This document shows, in pieces, positions 54,846 to 63,999 of a stretch of 64,000 nt of DNA. The notes under the pieces were generated by a model, which saw nothing but the letters and a program-made list of their open reading frames with translations, did no database searches and was not told the origin of the DNA. Numbering within the stretch: the first letter of the stretch is position 1; each line of letters starts with the position of its first letter. The DNA is taken from positions 27,136 to 91,135 of the forward strand of contig CAJYIY010000006.1 in NCBI GenBank assembly GCA_913775305.1. The letters run 5' to 3'. Origin of the DNA: an uncultured Erwinia sp. Its GTDB lineage: Bacteria > Pseudomonadota > Gammaproteobacteria > Enterobacterales > Enterobacteriaceae. The position numbers and the translations under genes are program-made.

Positions 54846-55829
54846 TTAAGCCAGTTTCATCGCAAGCTGAATGGAAACTGCCATACTCTCAGGTTTTGCC
54901 TGGCCTGTCCATGCTATATCAAATGCTGTACCGTGGTCGCATGATGTTCTAATGAATGGTAATCCGGCAGTGATATTCACTCCGTCATAGAATCCAAGCA
55001 GTTTAAGTGGGATGTGTCCCTGATCGTGATACATAGCCACGACCATATCAAATTTCCCCTCGTAAGCCTGTAAAAAGACGGTGTCAGGTGGGCAGGGGCC
55101 ATATACATCCACACCGCTGTTCTGCATTTCCCTGATAGCGGGTTCTACTAATTCAATCTCTTCGGTTCCAAACAAACCGTGTTCTCCGGCATGGGGATTC
55201 ACACCAGCTACAGCAATACGGGGTTTTTTAATTCCGATTCGTTTCAGGAACGTGTCAGCAATACTGACTACGGTTTTTATTCTCGACTGGCTGAGAGTAT
55301 CAAGAAATTTTCTGAGTGCGATATGAGTAGAAATATGGATGACTTTAAGGCGGTCAGTATAGAGAACCATGGCATAGTCATTGCTGTTGGTGAGTGTTGC
55401 CAGTAATTCTGTGTGCCCGGGAAACAGATGACCGGCAAGATGCAATGCCTCTTTGTTCAGTGGTGCCGTTGCGATTGCTGCTACTTCATTATTCAGCGCC
55501 AGCTCTGCTGCTCGTTTTACGCATCGGAATGCCAGATCGCCAGCCTGCTTCTGAACCTTGCCGGGCACCAGCGTCTGTGGCGAGGCGAGAGGTTCATCAA
55601 CTACGTTAATCACGCCTGCCTTAAACTGTGCATCACAGACCTTGTCTATCCGACAGAATTTGACCTTCGGAACAATATCCATCGCCTGCTGGCGCTCAAG
55701 AGTTTGCAGGCATCCAATCACCACGACAGGGGCACCCGACAGCTCCCCGTGCCCCAGGGATTTAACAATAATTTCAGGGCCGATACCTGCTGCATCGCCC
55801 ATGGTTACCGCAATAATATTTTTATTCAC
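54846..55829 (-). CDS. pdxA2: 4-phospho-D-threonate 3-dehydrogenase (PdxA2)
   Basis: NAD-dependent enzyme that oxidises and decarboxylates 4-phospho-D-threonate to dihydroxyacetone phosphate. It belongs to the PdxA family: VTMGDAAGIGPEIIVKSL at the N-terminus, the metal site in GHTELLATLT and YHDQGHIPLKLLGF, and the closing GTAFDIAW segment. I use the GTG at 55829 (VNKNIIAVTMGD); it overlaps the dtnK stop by eight bases. Length is then 327 residues. The kinase/KdgT context identifies it as PdxA2 rather than vitamin B6 PdxA. Confidence 0.87.
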   Translation of the reverse strand: MNKNIIAVTMGDAAGIGPEIIVKSLGHGELSGAPVVVIGCLQTLERQQAMDIVPKVKFCRIDKVCDAQFKAGVINVVDEPLASPQTLVPGKVQKQAGDLAFRCVKRAAELALNNEVAAIATAPLNKEALHLAGHLFPGHTELLATLTNSNDYAMVLYTDRLKVIHISTHIALRKFLDTLSQSRIKTVVSIADTFLKRIGIKKPRIAVAGVNPHAGEHGLFGTEEIELVEPAIREMQNSGVDVYGPCPPDTVFLQAYEGKFDMVVAMYHDQGHIPLKLLGFYDGVNITAGLPFIRTSCDHGTAFDIAWTGQAKPESMAVSIQLAMKLA

Positions 55830-57099
55830 AATACATATCCTCAATAAAGTCCAGTGCATGTTGAATCGTTGTTTCCGAACCCAAGCCACCGGCTTTAGTG
55901 ATCACCGGTAAATCATCTATGTCGCTGTTGATTAATACTCCCCAGGGAACACACGGCGCGACTTCCCCCCGGATCCTGTATCCCGAGGCGCCAAGAGCCC
56001 TGGCCACCGCGGCCGCGATATCACCTCCGGTCAGAAATAACGCACCTGCCCGCGCGCCGTCGACGATCCTCACAGCCAGATCGCCCAGGTAACGGCTCAA
56101 TGTTTCCCCCAACTGCTGACGCGACAGTTGATGCTGGCTGCAGAGCGTATCAATGTGCGTTCGCTCATCCAGAGATCGGCAGGTTCGTAAAATGCAGTGC
56201 TTTCCGGCAGACAATATCCGTATTGCTTTTGCTGTCAGTACCGTCATCTCCCGGGCTACATCGGGAGCCAGCAAATGACCAACGTCGATATCAATCATTT
56301 CTACCTGTGGGTTATGGCGGAGGTATTCCACCTGCCACCATGTTGCTTCACTCATCGACCCTGCAATGACCAGCACCGGAAGATGAGATTGATTGATGCG
56401 GTAGCTGGATGCGGGCAGCGCCCCGGCCAGGCCTGCCGCACCCACAAATAAGGGTGATGGGGTGAGAGCCAGGCCTGCCGCAGCAATTCGTGACAGGTCG
56501 TCATCCGACACGGCATCCAGCACGACTATGTGGCGTTCGGAACTGTTCACTAACGAGCGTAGATGCATAGCTAACTTGCCAGATCTGACATGCTCAAGAT
56601 CGATTTCACTGACCGGGCAGTCACTCTGCCGGGAGAACAACGTTTTTATTCGTGAAGATTTGACCGGGCTCCCGGGATCGGTGGCAAACTCTGTCTCCAG
56701 CAGTGGGACACCGTTTACCAGGCACTGCCCGTGCAGTGTGGTCCTTCCTGCCCCGGGAATCGCTGGGGCCACAATAGCCACCTGGCGATGCATCAGCCGC
56801 ATCGTGGCTTCGATTTCTGCCCCAATATTCCCACGCAGCGTGGAATCGATTTTTTTGTAAAGCAGAATGCCGGAGGACGACGAATGCTGACTCAGAGGAA
56901 GCAGAAACTGTTCAAGTCGCTCAGTGGCTTCAGCTGCCGTTAATCCTCTGCTTTCCGTGTTAAGCACCAGAACATCGACACGCGAGGAGACCCTGGATAC
57001 AGGATTGACCGCAACCTCCGTTCTGGCTCCTTTTTTAGCCAGCTGGACACCGGTGTCGTTTGCCCCAGTAAAATCATCCGCGATAATCAGGGCTTTCAT
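55822..57099 (-). CDS. dtnK: D-threonate kinase DtnK (four-carbon acid sugar kinase family)
   Basis: Phosphorylates D-threonate (possibly also related four-carbon acids) to the 4-phosphate. The 425-residue protein has the two-domain DUF1537/SBD_N fold: IIADDFTGANDTGVQLAKKG at the N-terminus with the substrate-binding Asp pair, KIDSTLRGNIGAEIEA in the middle, and the nucleotide-binding C-domain with LFLTGGDIAAAVARALGASG and ITKAGGLG. It overlaps kdgT by four bases and pdxA2 by eight. Together they match the Salmonella-type kdgT-dtnK-pdxA2 cluster. Confidence 0.87.
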   Translation of the reverse strand: MKALIIADDFTGANDTGVQLAKKGARTEVAVNPVSRVSSRVDVLVLNTESRGLTAAEATERLEQFLLPLSQHSSSSGILLYKKIDSTLRGNIGAEIEATMRLMHRQVAIVAPAIPGAGRTTLHGQCLVNGVPLLETEFATDPGSPVKSSRIKTLFSRQSDCPVSEIDLEHVRSGKLAMHLRSLVNSSERHIVVLDAVSDDDLSRIAAAGLALTPSPLFVGAAGLAGALPASSYRINQSHLPVLVIAGSMSEATWWQVEYLRHNPQVEMIDIDVGHLLAPDVAREMTVLTAKAIRILSAGKHCILRTCRSLDERTHIDTLCSQHQLSRQQLGETLSRYLGDLAVRIVDGARAGALFLTGGDIAAAVARALGASGYRIRGEVAPCVPWGVLINSDIDDLPVITKAGGLGSETTIQHALDFIEDMYCE

Positions 57100-58046
57100 A
57101 GGGTACTCTCCGGATCACGGGGCAGGTTCCTTTTTGCTATCCATGAGGTCAACAGTGGCGCAAGAATAGCCGTTGTTATCACTGACGTTGCTACCAGCGG
57201 AGTGGCAATTTCAGCCATGGACGCGAATGAGGGATCTGCCTGTGCAATCGCAAACGGGGTGGCAACGGCGTTTCCGGCCGTACTGGATGCAGCCGCCCCG
57301 GCAACGCCACTCCCGCCGACAAGACGGTCAACCCGGATGTTGAAATAGCCGCCAACGAAGGTGGTCATTATCCCCAGAAACACGCCCGCAACGCCCCCTT
57401 TAATCAGCATCTCCAGGTTAATGCCGGCGCCAATGGAAAATGCAAAAAGCGGAATGAGGACGGGGCCTCCCCGGGTGAGAAAATCCTTCATGGCGGGATC
57501 CAGATTACCCAGGATCATGCCTGCCAGGATGGGAATCAGAACGGCAATGAGTGCCATAAGGGGGATATTTGCCATGCCGGCAGCACCCAGCGCTATCATG
57601 GTAAACAGTGGGCCATCCCCCAGCGACAGAATCGAGATGGCGCCCACATCCCTCTCGGTACCATATTCACCGACTAAAGCGGCGTACAGCCCCCCGTTTG
57701 CGTTGGCGAACGCAGCAATAACGGCCAGGCTACTTAATCCAAAAATTCCCTGACTTCCAAAGAGATGCTCAATACCAAAGCCAATGATTATTCCAGTGAG
57801 CACTTTGGTAAAGGTGATACTCACACCCTGCATCAATGCCCGGGGAGCCGCCTTAAAACTTATTCCTGCCCCCATGCAGAGCAGAAACGCGCCTATCAGT
57901 GGCAGGGTTCCATGCTTAAACAGCGCCGTAGTGAAACCTCCAATTTCTAACACCTCAGGACAGAAAGTGTTCAGTAGAGCGGCAATAATCAGCGGAACCA
58001 ACATCATCCCACCGGGTATTTTTTCTACAGTTGACTTGATGTTCAT
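57096..58046 (-). CDS. kdgT: KdgT-family transporter (2-keto-3-deoxygluconate permease-like)
   Basis: Inner-membrane carrier with about ten hydrophobic segments (316 residues). The family marks GTLPLIGAFLLCMGAGISFK and GGSGVAGAAASSTAGNAVAT are clear. KdgT of Erwinia imports 2-keto-3-deoxygluconate from pectin breakdown, but here linkage to dtnK and pdxA2 makes D-threonate or a related four-carbon acid a better guess. First gene of the operon; AAGGA lies eight bases before its ATG, and two tandem palindromes lie just upstream. Confidence 0.85.
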   Translation of the reverse strand: MNIKSTVEKIPGGMMLVPLIIAALLNTFCPEVLEIGGFTTALFKHGTLPLIGAFLLCMGAGISFKAAPRALMQGVSITFTKVLTGIIIGFGIEHLFGSQGIFGLSSLAVIAAFANANGGLYAALVGEYGTERDVGAISILSLGDGPLFTMIALGAAGMANIPLMALIAVLIPILAGMILGNLDPAMKDFLTRGGPVLIPLFAFSIGAGINLEMLIKGGVAGVFLGIMTTFVGGYFNIRVDRLVGGSGVAGAAASSTAGNAVATPFAIAQADPSFASMAEIATPLVATSVITTAILAPLLTSWIAKRNLPRDPESTL

Positions 58047-58060
58047 GATCCAGTCCTTTT

Positions 58061-58095
58061 TGATTTAATTAAATCAATATGATTATATTAAATCA
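58061..58095 (-). promoter_or_regulatory. Tandem operator pair for the threonate operon
   Basis: TGATTTAATTAAATCA (58061-58076) is a perfect 16-bp palindrome. TGATTATATTAAATCA (58080-58095) differs at two positions. They are 19 bp apart start to start and the nearer one is 14 bp upstream of the kdgT ATG, overlapping the leader. The DeoR-family gene that ends this operon is the obvious candidate to bind them. Confidence 0.75.
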
Positions 58096-58140
58096 TTTTT
58101 AGGGTTTAGTTATGCAGATCACACTTCTGTGAATTCAGAT

Positions 58141-58401
58141 ATCAGGAGGGCTTGCGAGCATGGTGAAAGTTTTTTTGATTATTTAGCGTCATTTTGGAGT
58201 GTGGGTTATACCGATAGTGATTACGGTGAACCTGGCCCTGACCTGAGAAACGGAGCTGTTTTGCTGTAATCAATTCACCAGTCAGGTATACCTGTTGGAA
58301 ATAGTGTTATTGGCAGCGTGAAGACCAGCAAACTTTGGTACAGTGACCGGAAGAGTAAGCTGTCGCTAAAGGGAGATACTCAGATGGGACTCAAGTGGTA
58401 A
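58141..58401 (+). pseudogene. Decayed ORF beside tRNA-Phe
   Basis: One reading frame from 58141 runs through plausible coding sequence (FFDYLASFWSVGYTDSDYGE and PGPDLRNGAVLL) to a TAA at 58267, then continues in the same frame for 44 codons (SGIPVGNSVIGSV, KLWYSDRKSKLSLKGDTQMG) to a TAA at 58399. The composition resembles the 3' end of a protein gene broken by an in-frame stop, with its 5' part lost. I cannot name the family. Such remnants are common beside pheV-type tRNA genes, where islands insert. Confidence 0.35.
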
Positions 58402-58455
58402 AACAGCGACATTAGTGGTCAGTACGCCCAGATATCTACCAGAACCCCAGAAAGC

Positions 58456-58480
58456 AAAAAACCAGCCTGTAGGCTGGTTT
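58456..58480 (-). terminator. Terminator of tRNA-Phe
   Basis: AAACCAGCCT (58459-58468) and AGGCTGGTTT (58471-58480) form a 10-bp stem with a two-base loop; on the minus strand it ends in a T tract. It lies just after the tRNA 3' end. Confidence 0.88.
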
Positions 58481-58490
58481 CTTTAAATAG

Positions 58491-58566
58491 TGGTGCCCGG
58501 ACTCGGAATCGAACCAAGGACACGGGGATTTTCAATCCCCTGCTCTACCGACTGAGCTATCCGGGC
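58491..58566 (-). tRNA. pheV: tRNA-Phe (GAA anticodon)
   Basis: On the minus strand the 76-base gene starts GCCCGGATAGCTCAGTCGGT and ends with encoded CCA. The acceptor stem (GCCCGGA/TCCGGGC), D-arm, anticodon loop TTGAAAA (GAA) and T-arm GGTTCGATTCC all fold normally. E. coli pheV also lies near speC, which supports the name by position. It is a classical island-insertion site, and a broken ORF lies at its 3' side. Confidence 0.96.
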
Positions 58567-59231
58567 AACGGGGCGAATTAAACCGTAACCGGGCTGTGGC
58601 GTCAATGGCTTTATGTTGGAAATCCGACTGATTGCACTCTTTTTCATCAAAACAGGCAAAATATGACCTTTTGCCCGCCTTACTTCTCAGGAATTTCCGG
58701 GCCTGTAAGACTCAGACTGAGCGTGCCGCCAGACAAAAAATCAGCAGAACAGGATTAATACTGTTGACCGGGCGTCCATTTTCAGACTGAGAAACTGACT
58801 GCATGGTTCATCGTTATTATTGCATAATTAACTACCCGAATCGGGTTGTACCTGCCTTTAAAAGATGCCATTATTGCGCAAATTTTGCGTTAGTCGTATC
58901 CATGCTATTTGAGGTCGCCGCCATGAGAGGTTCACTGCTGCTCACCAGCACGGTTACCCGTCATCTGATGATGCCGTGCGCCTGCCGATCTTCGCTTTGT
59001 CACACCTTGTCGATAAAATCTCCCACCATGCGGTGAGGTTCTCATACGCTTTACTTTTGGCCATCAGTAAAAACAGGTGCGATCTGATTTTACTGATGTC
59101 TGGCGGTCAAAGCGGATACCCATTCTGCTGACAGCCCTTTGACACCTTTCGCCGGGAATGCCGTGCTCTGCTCGCGTTCCTATTGTGTGCCTCTGGCACC
59201 CACTCATCCTTGCCGCCTGAGGATTTGTGTT
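58567..59231. other. speC leader region with long perfect hairpin
   Basis: About 665 bp between tRNA-Phe and speC, holding both promoters. CATCAGTAAAA (59062-59072) and TTTTACTGATG (59088-59098) form an 11-bp perfect inverted repeat with a 15-base spacer, 134 bp before the speC start, without a T run that would mark a terminator. The yqgA gene found here in E. coli is absent. A frame at 58803-59036 is not supported. Confidence 0.6.
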
Positions 59232-61382
59232 ATGACACCACTTAAAATTGCAGCCAGTACAACCGTTGCCATTCACCTCCAGACCGGCCGCGAAGTCGTG
59301 ACGCTGGAGAAAACCGATTTCACCGACGTGGCGGCTGTGGTCGTCTCCGTTGCCGACTCCCGCAGCGGCATGCTGGCACTGCTGCGCCATACCGGTTTTA
59401 ATCTGCCGGTGTTTATCGCGCTGGATTACCCGGAGCAGGCGCAGGAGCAGGTATTGCCGGAAGTTACCGGCATTCTTAACGGTGCTGCCGACGATGCGAT
59501 CCGTCTTGAAGCCGCCGCCGCGCAGTATCAGAGTGGGCTGCTGCCGCCGTTCTTCAATACGCTGACCAAGTATGTGGCGATGGACAACAGTACCTTCGCC
59601 TGCCCGGGGCATCAGGGCGGCGCGTTCTTCAAAAAGCATCCGGCGGGGCGGCAGTTCTATGACTTCTTCGGTGAGAACGTCTTCCGTGCCGATATGTGCA
59701 ATGCCGATGTGAAGCTGGGCGATCTGCTGATCCATGAGGGATCGGCTAAGCACGCGCAGAAGTTCGCCGCGAAGGTGTTTAATGCCGATAAAACCTATTT
59801 TGTGCTTAACGGCACCTCCAGCGCGAACAAAGTTGTGACCAATGCGCTGCTGACGCGCGGCGACCTGGTGCTGTTTGATCGTAACAACCACAAGTCGAAC
59901 CATCACGGTGCGTTGATCCAGGCCGGAGCCACGCCGGTATATCTGGAAACCGCTCGTAACCCGTTTGGCTTTATTGGCGGCATTGATGCGCACTGTTTTG
60001 ATGAAGCCTATATTCGCCAGCAGATCCGTCAGGTAGCCCCCGATCGTGCGCAGCAGGCTCGTCCGTTTCGCCTGGCGGTGATCCAGCTCGGCACCTACGA
60101 CGGGACGGTCTACAACGCGCGTAAGGTGATCGACAGCATCGGCCATCTGTGTGACTACATTCTTTTTGACTCAGCATGGGTAGGCTACGAGCAGTTTATC
60201 CCGGTAATGGAAGCCTGCTCGCCGCTGTTGCTCGATCTGAAACCGGAAGATCCGGGGATCTTTGTGACCCAGTCGGTGCACAAGCAGCAGGCCGGTTTTT
60301 CGCAGACCTCGCAGATCCACAAAAAAGATAACCATATTCGCGGTCAGCAGCGTTTTTGCAGCCATAAGCGGCTGAATAATGCCTTTATGCTGCATGCGTC
60401 AACCAGCCCGTTTTACCCGCTGTTTGCCGCGCTGGACGTGAATGCCAAAATGCACCAGGGTGAAGCAGGACGTCGACTGTGGCACGAGTGCGTGATGCTG
60501 GGGATTGATACCCGCAAGGCGATCCTCTCGCGCTGCGAAATGATCCGGCCATTTATCCCGGATGAGGTTGACGGCATGGCGTGGCAGGAGGCACCTACTG
60601 ACACCATTGCCCGCGACCCGCGCTATTTCAGCTTTGCGCCGGGTGCTGAATGGCACGGTTTTGCCGGATACGAAAAAGATCAGTATCTGATCGACCCCTG
60701 CAAGCTGCTGCTGACCACGCCGGGTATTGATGCCGCCAGCGGTGAGTATGCGTCGTTTGGTATTCCGGCCACGATCCTCGCCAACTACCTGCGCGAAAAC
60801 GGAGTGGTGCCTGAAAAGTGCGACCTGAACTCGATCCTGTTCCTGCTGACCCCGGCCGAGAGCGTGGAGAAGATGGCGCATCTGGTGGCGAAGCTGGCGC
60901 AGTTTGAGCAGCACGTGAAGGAGGATGCGCTGCTGAGTGACGTGTTGCCGACTATCTACCGTAAAAACGTTAAGCGCTATGCCGGTTACACCCTGCGTCG
61001 GCTGTGCCTTGAAATGCATCAGCTGTACGTCAGCTACGGTGTGAAGGAGCTGCAGAAAGCGATGTTCCGCCAGCAGAGCCTGCCAAAAGTGGTGATGAAT
61101 CCGCAGGATGCTAATATCGAATTCATTCGCGGCAACGTTGAACTGGTGCCGATAGCGCAGGCGGAGGGACGGATTGCCGCCGAGGGGGCGCTGCCTTACC
61201 CGCCGGGCGTACTGTGCGTGGTACCCGGTGAAGTCTGGGGTGGCGCGGTACAAAGCTACTTCCTGGCGCTGGAGGAGGGACTTAATCTGCTGCCGGGCTT
61301 CTCGCCGGAACTGCAGGGCGTATATGCCGAGGCTGATGAAAACGGCGTGAAGCGCCTGTACGGCTACGTCATTATCGAGTAA
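59232..61382 (+). CDS. speC: Ornithine decarboxylase SpeC (constitutive, biosynthetic)
   Basis: PLP enzyme converting ornithine to putrescine, first step of polyamine synthesis. The 716-residue protein (E. coli 711) has the wing domain, then the PLP fold with the Schiff-base lysine in FVTQSVHKQQAGFSQTSQIH near residue 355 and STFACPGHQGGAFFKKHPAG near 119. ATG at 59232 is chosen by alignment to the E. coli N-terminus; the TTG at 59139 would add 31 unrelated residues. It is close to tRNA-Phe and mltC as in E. coli, but nupG is replaced by a tetR gene. Confidence 0.96.
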   Translation: MTPLKIAASTTVAIHLQTGREVVTLEKTDFTDVAAVVVSVADSRSGMLALLRHTGFNLPVFIALDYPEQAQEQVLPEVTGILNGAADDAIRLEAAAAQYQSGLLPPFFNTLTKYVAMDNSTFACPGHQGGAFFKKHPAGRQFYDFFGENVFRADMCNADVKLGDLLIHEGSAKHAQKFAAKVFNADKTYFVLNGTSSANKVVTNALLTRGDLVLFDRNNHKSNHHGALIQAGATPVYLETARNPFGFIGGIDAHCFDEAYIRQQIRQVAPDRAQQARPFRLAVIQLGTYDGTVYNARKVIDSIGHLCDYILFDSAWVGYEQFIPVMEACSPLLLDLKPEDPGIFVTQSVHKQQAGFSQTSQIHKKDNHIRGQQRFCSHKRLNNAFMLHASTSPFYPLFAALDVNAKMHQGEAGRRLWHECVMLGIDTRKAILSRCEMIRPFIPDEVDGMAWQEAPTDTIARDPRYFSFAPGAEWHGFAGYEKDQYLIDPCKLLLTTPGIDAASGEYASFGIPATILANYLRENGVVPEKCDLNSILFLLTPAESVEKMAHLVAKLAQFEQHVKEDALLSDVLPTIYRKNVKRYAGYTLRRLCLEMHQLYVSYGVKELQKAMFRQQSLPKVVMNPQDANIEFIRGNVELVPIAQAEGRIAAEGALPYPPGVLCVVPGEVWGGAVQSYFLALEEGLNLLPGFSPELQGVYAEADENGVKRLYGYVIIE

Positions 61383-61420
61383 ATGCTGTTGACAGCAGCC
61401 AGCGGGTTAAAAGGATAATT

Positions 61421-61488
<68 letters not shown>

Positions 61489-62121
61489 TCAGACTCTCTG
61501 CGCATCCTCCCGAGCCTGGCGTACAATCGCCCTGGCAATCCACTTGCCAATGTCCTCCACCTCGTCGTTATTGCAGCCCCAGATATCCTTCATCACCAGA
61601 AAAATCTCCAGGCCGTAAACCAGCGACAGCGAACGGACAACCCGTTCCACCAGCTCCGGCGGCAGCTCATCATTCAGCGGTTTAATGACCCTTGTCAGAA
61701 TGGTTTTACGACCGTCACGCGCCAGCTTCTCTTTAATCGTTAGGGTATCATCGGCCTGTTCCTGCGCCCACTGGGTCAGAGACAGGTGAAGCGCTGCACG
61801 CAGTGTGCCCTCATGGCGCAGCATGCGGGGAAAAGCGAAGCTGAACAGCTCATCAATCCGTCCGTTTGCATCCTGTCTGGCTGGCTGCCAGTTTTTAACC
61901 GGCCCAAACGTCTCGGAAACAATCGCCGATACCAGCGCGCTCTGGGTGGGGAAATAGCGATAGGCGGTTGCCCGCGACAGCTGCGCCTCATGGGCGACTT
62001 CTGTGATAGAGGGAAAAGCACCGCTGTCGAATAATCGCATAGCGGTTTCAATCAGTAAGCGCCGTGTTCTTGCGCGTGTTGATGTTAGTCCTAACATCCC
62101 GGCGGAATCCCTTTGCTCCAC
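61489..62121 (-). CDS. TetR-family transcriptional regulator
   Basis: A 210-residue TetR regulator: N-terminal HTH at about 18-64 (LIETAMRLFDSGAFPSITEV, AQLSRATAYRYFPTQSALVS) and a helical ligand domain of unknown specificity. Target genes are not adjacent in any obvious way; speC is convergent and mltC lies beyond a 434-bp spacer. The TGGC microsatellite touches its stop codon, so loss or gain of units would not change the protein, but a deletion running past the stop could extend it. Confidence 0.85.
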   Translation of the reverse strand: MEQRDSAGMLGLTSTRARTRRLLIETAMRLFDSGAFPSITEVAHEAQLSRATAYRYFPTQSALVSAIVSETFGPVKNWQPARQDANGRIDELFSFAFPRMLRHEGTLRAALHLSLTQWAQEQADDTLTIKEKLARDGRKTILTRVIKPLNDELPPELVERVVRSLSLVYGLEIFLVMKDIWGCNNDEVEDIGKWIARAIVRQAREDAQRV

Positions 62122-62555
62122 ATTGACCTCATCTTTTGTGTGAATCTGCTTCCATATTGCACTGGACGACGAACCGTGCTGCGTACTGGCTAAACAGCGT
62201 TGAGAGTGTCGGTTTTCACCATCGCTTTATATGTTCACAACGTGTTATGAATTTTTCATTCATATTCAATTGAGTTAACAATACGTTAAGGTTTGGCGAA
62301 AGTTTCTATCGACACTTCTTTTCTGCTTATCACTATTTAAGTTTTTTAATTCAGATTAATCAATTCGTTATTAATCTAAATCACACCGTATCTACGAATG
62401 CAGTGAAAAAACAACGCACATAAAATGCATATGATTGGTGAGAGATAGTAAAGAGAGCTGCTGGCGTTATGCCGACGTTTTAAGTTTGCAACGAATTATC
62501 AGGTGGATAGCAGAAAAGTGAATGGGGCACAGAAACTGCGCCCCACGGCTTAAAC
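62122..62555. other. AT-rich spacer between tetR and mltC
   Basis: About 430 bp holding the tetR promoter. The stretch 62230-62420 is AT-rich. No ORF, tRNA or strong terminator hairpin was recognised. Confidence 0.5.
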
Positions 62556-63635
62556 CTAATAGCGGTGATAGCTCTTCTGCGCGCTGTTAACTTTATACAG
62601 ATAACGGCGAGACTCAGCAGAAGGGTGATTGGTGGTCAGCTGCTGATAAACCTCCGACGGTGACAGATTATTGATTCTGACAAAGGCGGTGTCCTTATCG
62701 CTGGAGAACACCCGCAGCACGCTGCCTGCACCGCCATTGTAGGCGGTAATAACCGCATAGCGACGTGAGGTTGGGTTGCTGATACCGGCAAGGTAATTAC
62801 CCTGCAACAGTGAAAGATACGCCGTACCGGCATCGATGTTGTTGGCCGGATCCAGCAGATAACTGCGGCTTGGTTTACCCCATTTGCCCTTCATGCGGAA
62901 CACGTCAACGCCGGCGGTGTGCTGTACGACCTGCATCAGTCCCAGCGCATCGGCATGGCTGACTGCATACGGGTTGAAGCTTGATTCGATCTGCATAATT
63001 GCCAGAATCAGCGACTGATCAACGCCATATTTTTCCGCGGCCTGGCGCACCAGCGGCAGGTATTTATGCGCACGTTTATCGAGGTGGTTAGGCACCATTG
63101 GAATGGTGACGGACCAGATAACGTGCAGCCCTGAAGTGCGGCGCTGAAGCTTGTTCTTAATAAGATAATCTGCGAAATTCCCAGCGCGCCCCTGCCAGCG
63201 AATCGGCTGACCGGTGTTATCCAGAACCTGGCCGTAAAGCAGCGGTTCGCGGCTAATCTGAATATCGTTGGCGTCGGAATAAAGGTCGACATTGCCCGGA
63301 TCTTCCCCGATCAGCAGGGTGGTGATAATCGCCTGGCGCAGGCTGGCCATTGGATCGGTACCGGCGATGGTTTCAATGGTAATGCTACCGGCATCAAAGT
63401 TGATGTGGCTACGGGTATAGTATTGATCGCTGTACTTCACGTAGTCTTTCGGGCCGGCGATCAGCACCTCATTCATTCCCCAGATATTTTCGATGTTGTG
63501 GGCAAACTGTCCCATCAAAATATCAAAGCCGTTGGTGTCCTTCACCCATTCTTCATGGCTGGCATTCTGCTTCTTGCCGGAGCAGGAGATCAGCAGAGGT
63601 GCGATAATCAGCAAACTCAGGAGTTTTTTATTCAT
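62556..63635 (-). CDS. mltC: Membrane-bound lytic murein transglycosylase C
   Basis: Outer-membrane lipoprotein that cleaves peptidoglycan glycan strands to 1,6-anhydromuropeptides. Lipobox LLISC places the lipidated Cys at residue 18. An N-terminal DUF3393 domain is followed by the SLT goose-lysozyme domain with catalytic Glu in [20 protein letters not shown] near residue 219 and ADALGLMQV. The 359 residues match E. coli MltC. It follows yggX at 91 bp with a small GGGCCT/AGGCCC dyad between, as part of the conserved mutY-yggX-mltC order. Confidence 0.96.
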   Translation of the reverse strand: MNKKLLSLLIIAPLLISCSGKKQNASHEEWVKDTNGFDILMGQFAHNIENIWGMNEVLIAGPKDYVKYSDQYYTRSHINFDAGSITIETIAGTDPMASLRQAIITTLLIGEDPGNVDLYSDANDIQISREPLLYGQVLDNTGQPIRWQGRAGNFADYLIKNKLQRRTSGLHVIWSVTIPMVPNHLDKRAHKYLPLVRQAAEKYGVDQSLILAIMQIESSFNPYAVSHADALGLMQVVQHTAGVDVFRMKGKWGKPSRSYLLDPANNIDAGTAYLSLLQGNYLAGISNPTSRRYAVITAYNGGAGSVLRVFSSDKDTAFVRINNLSPSEVYQQLTTNHPSAESRRYLYKVNSAQKSYHRY

Positions 63636-63726
63636 CTTTCAGTGTATTGCCCACAAATTTAGAAGGGCCTCATTATCAAGGCCCAACGTATGCCTGCTTC
63701 GCCAGTTCGGGTGATCCACCCGTCGG

Positions 63727-63999
63727 TTACTCTGCTGGCGGTGTGTAACCTTCGATATGGACTTCTTTACCTTCGAACAGGAATTTGATCATCTCCTGTT
63801 CCAGCTGCTTACGGTCTTCAGGATTCATCATGCTGAGTTTCTTTTCATTGATCAGCATGGTCTGTTTAGCCATCCATTTTGACCAGGCTTCTTTCGAAAT
63901 CTCGTTATAGATGCGCTTACCCAGCTCACCCGGATAAAGCTGGAAATCCTGCCCGTCGGCATCACGTTGCAGGAACGTGCAAAAAATAGTTCTGCTCAT
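63727..63999 (-). CDS. yggX: Probable Fe(2+)-trafficking protein YggX
   Basis: A 90-residue protein linked to Fe(II) handling and protection of iron-sulfur clusters from oxidation. The start [20 protein letters not shown] contains the conserved Cys7 needed for function, and [20 protein letters not shown] and [20 protein letters not shown] are family-typical. Complete; its ATG lies one base inside the right edge of the window, and mutY is expected next. Confidence 0.97.
   Translation of the reverse strand: MSRTIFCTFLQRDADGQDFQLYPGELGKRIYNEISKEAWSKWMAKQTMLINEKKLSMMNPEDRKQLEQEMIKFLFEGKEVHIEGYTPPAE

Noticed and set aside
58803..59036. 77-codon frame between tRNA-Phe and speC
   Set aside because: Lacks a ribosome site, Cys/Arg-rich composition without domain, and overlaps the speC leader.
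59064..60146. 360-codon minus-strand frame over the start of speC
   Set aside because: Overlaps the conserved SpeC reading frame and has no family resemblance.
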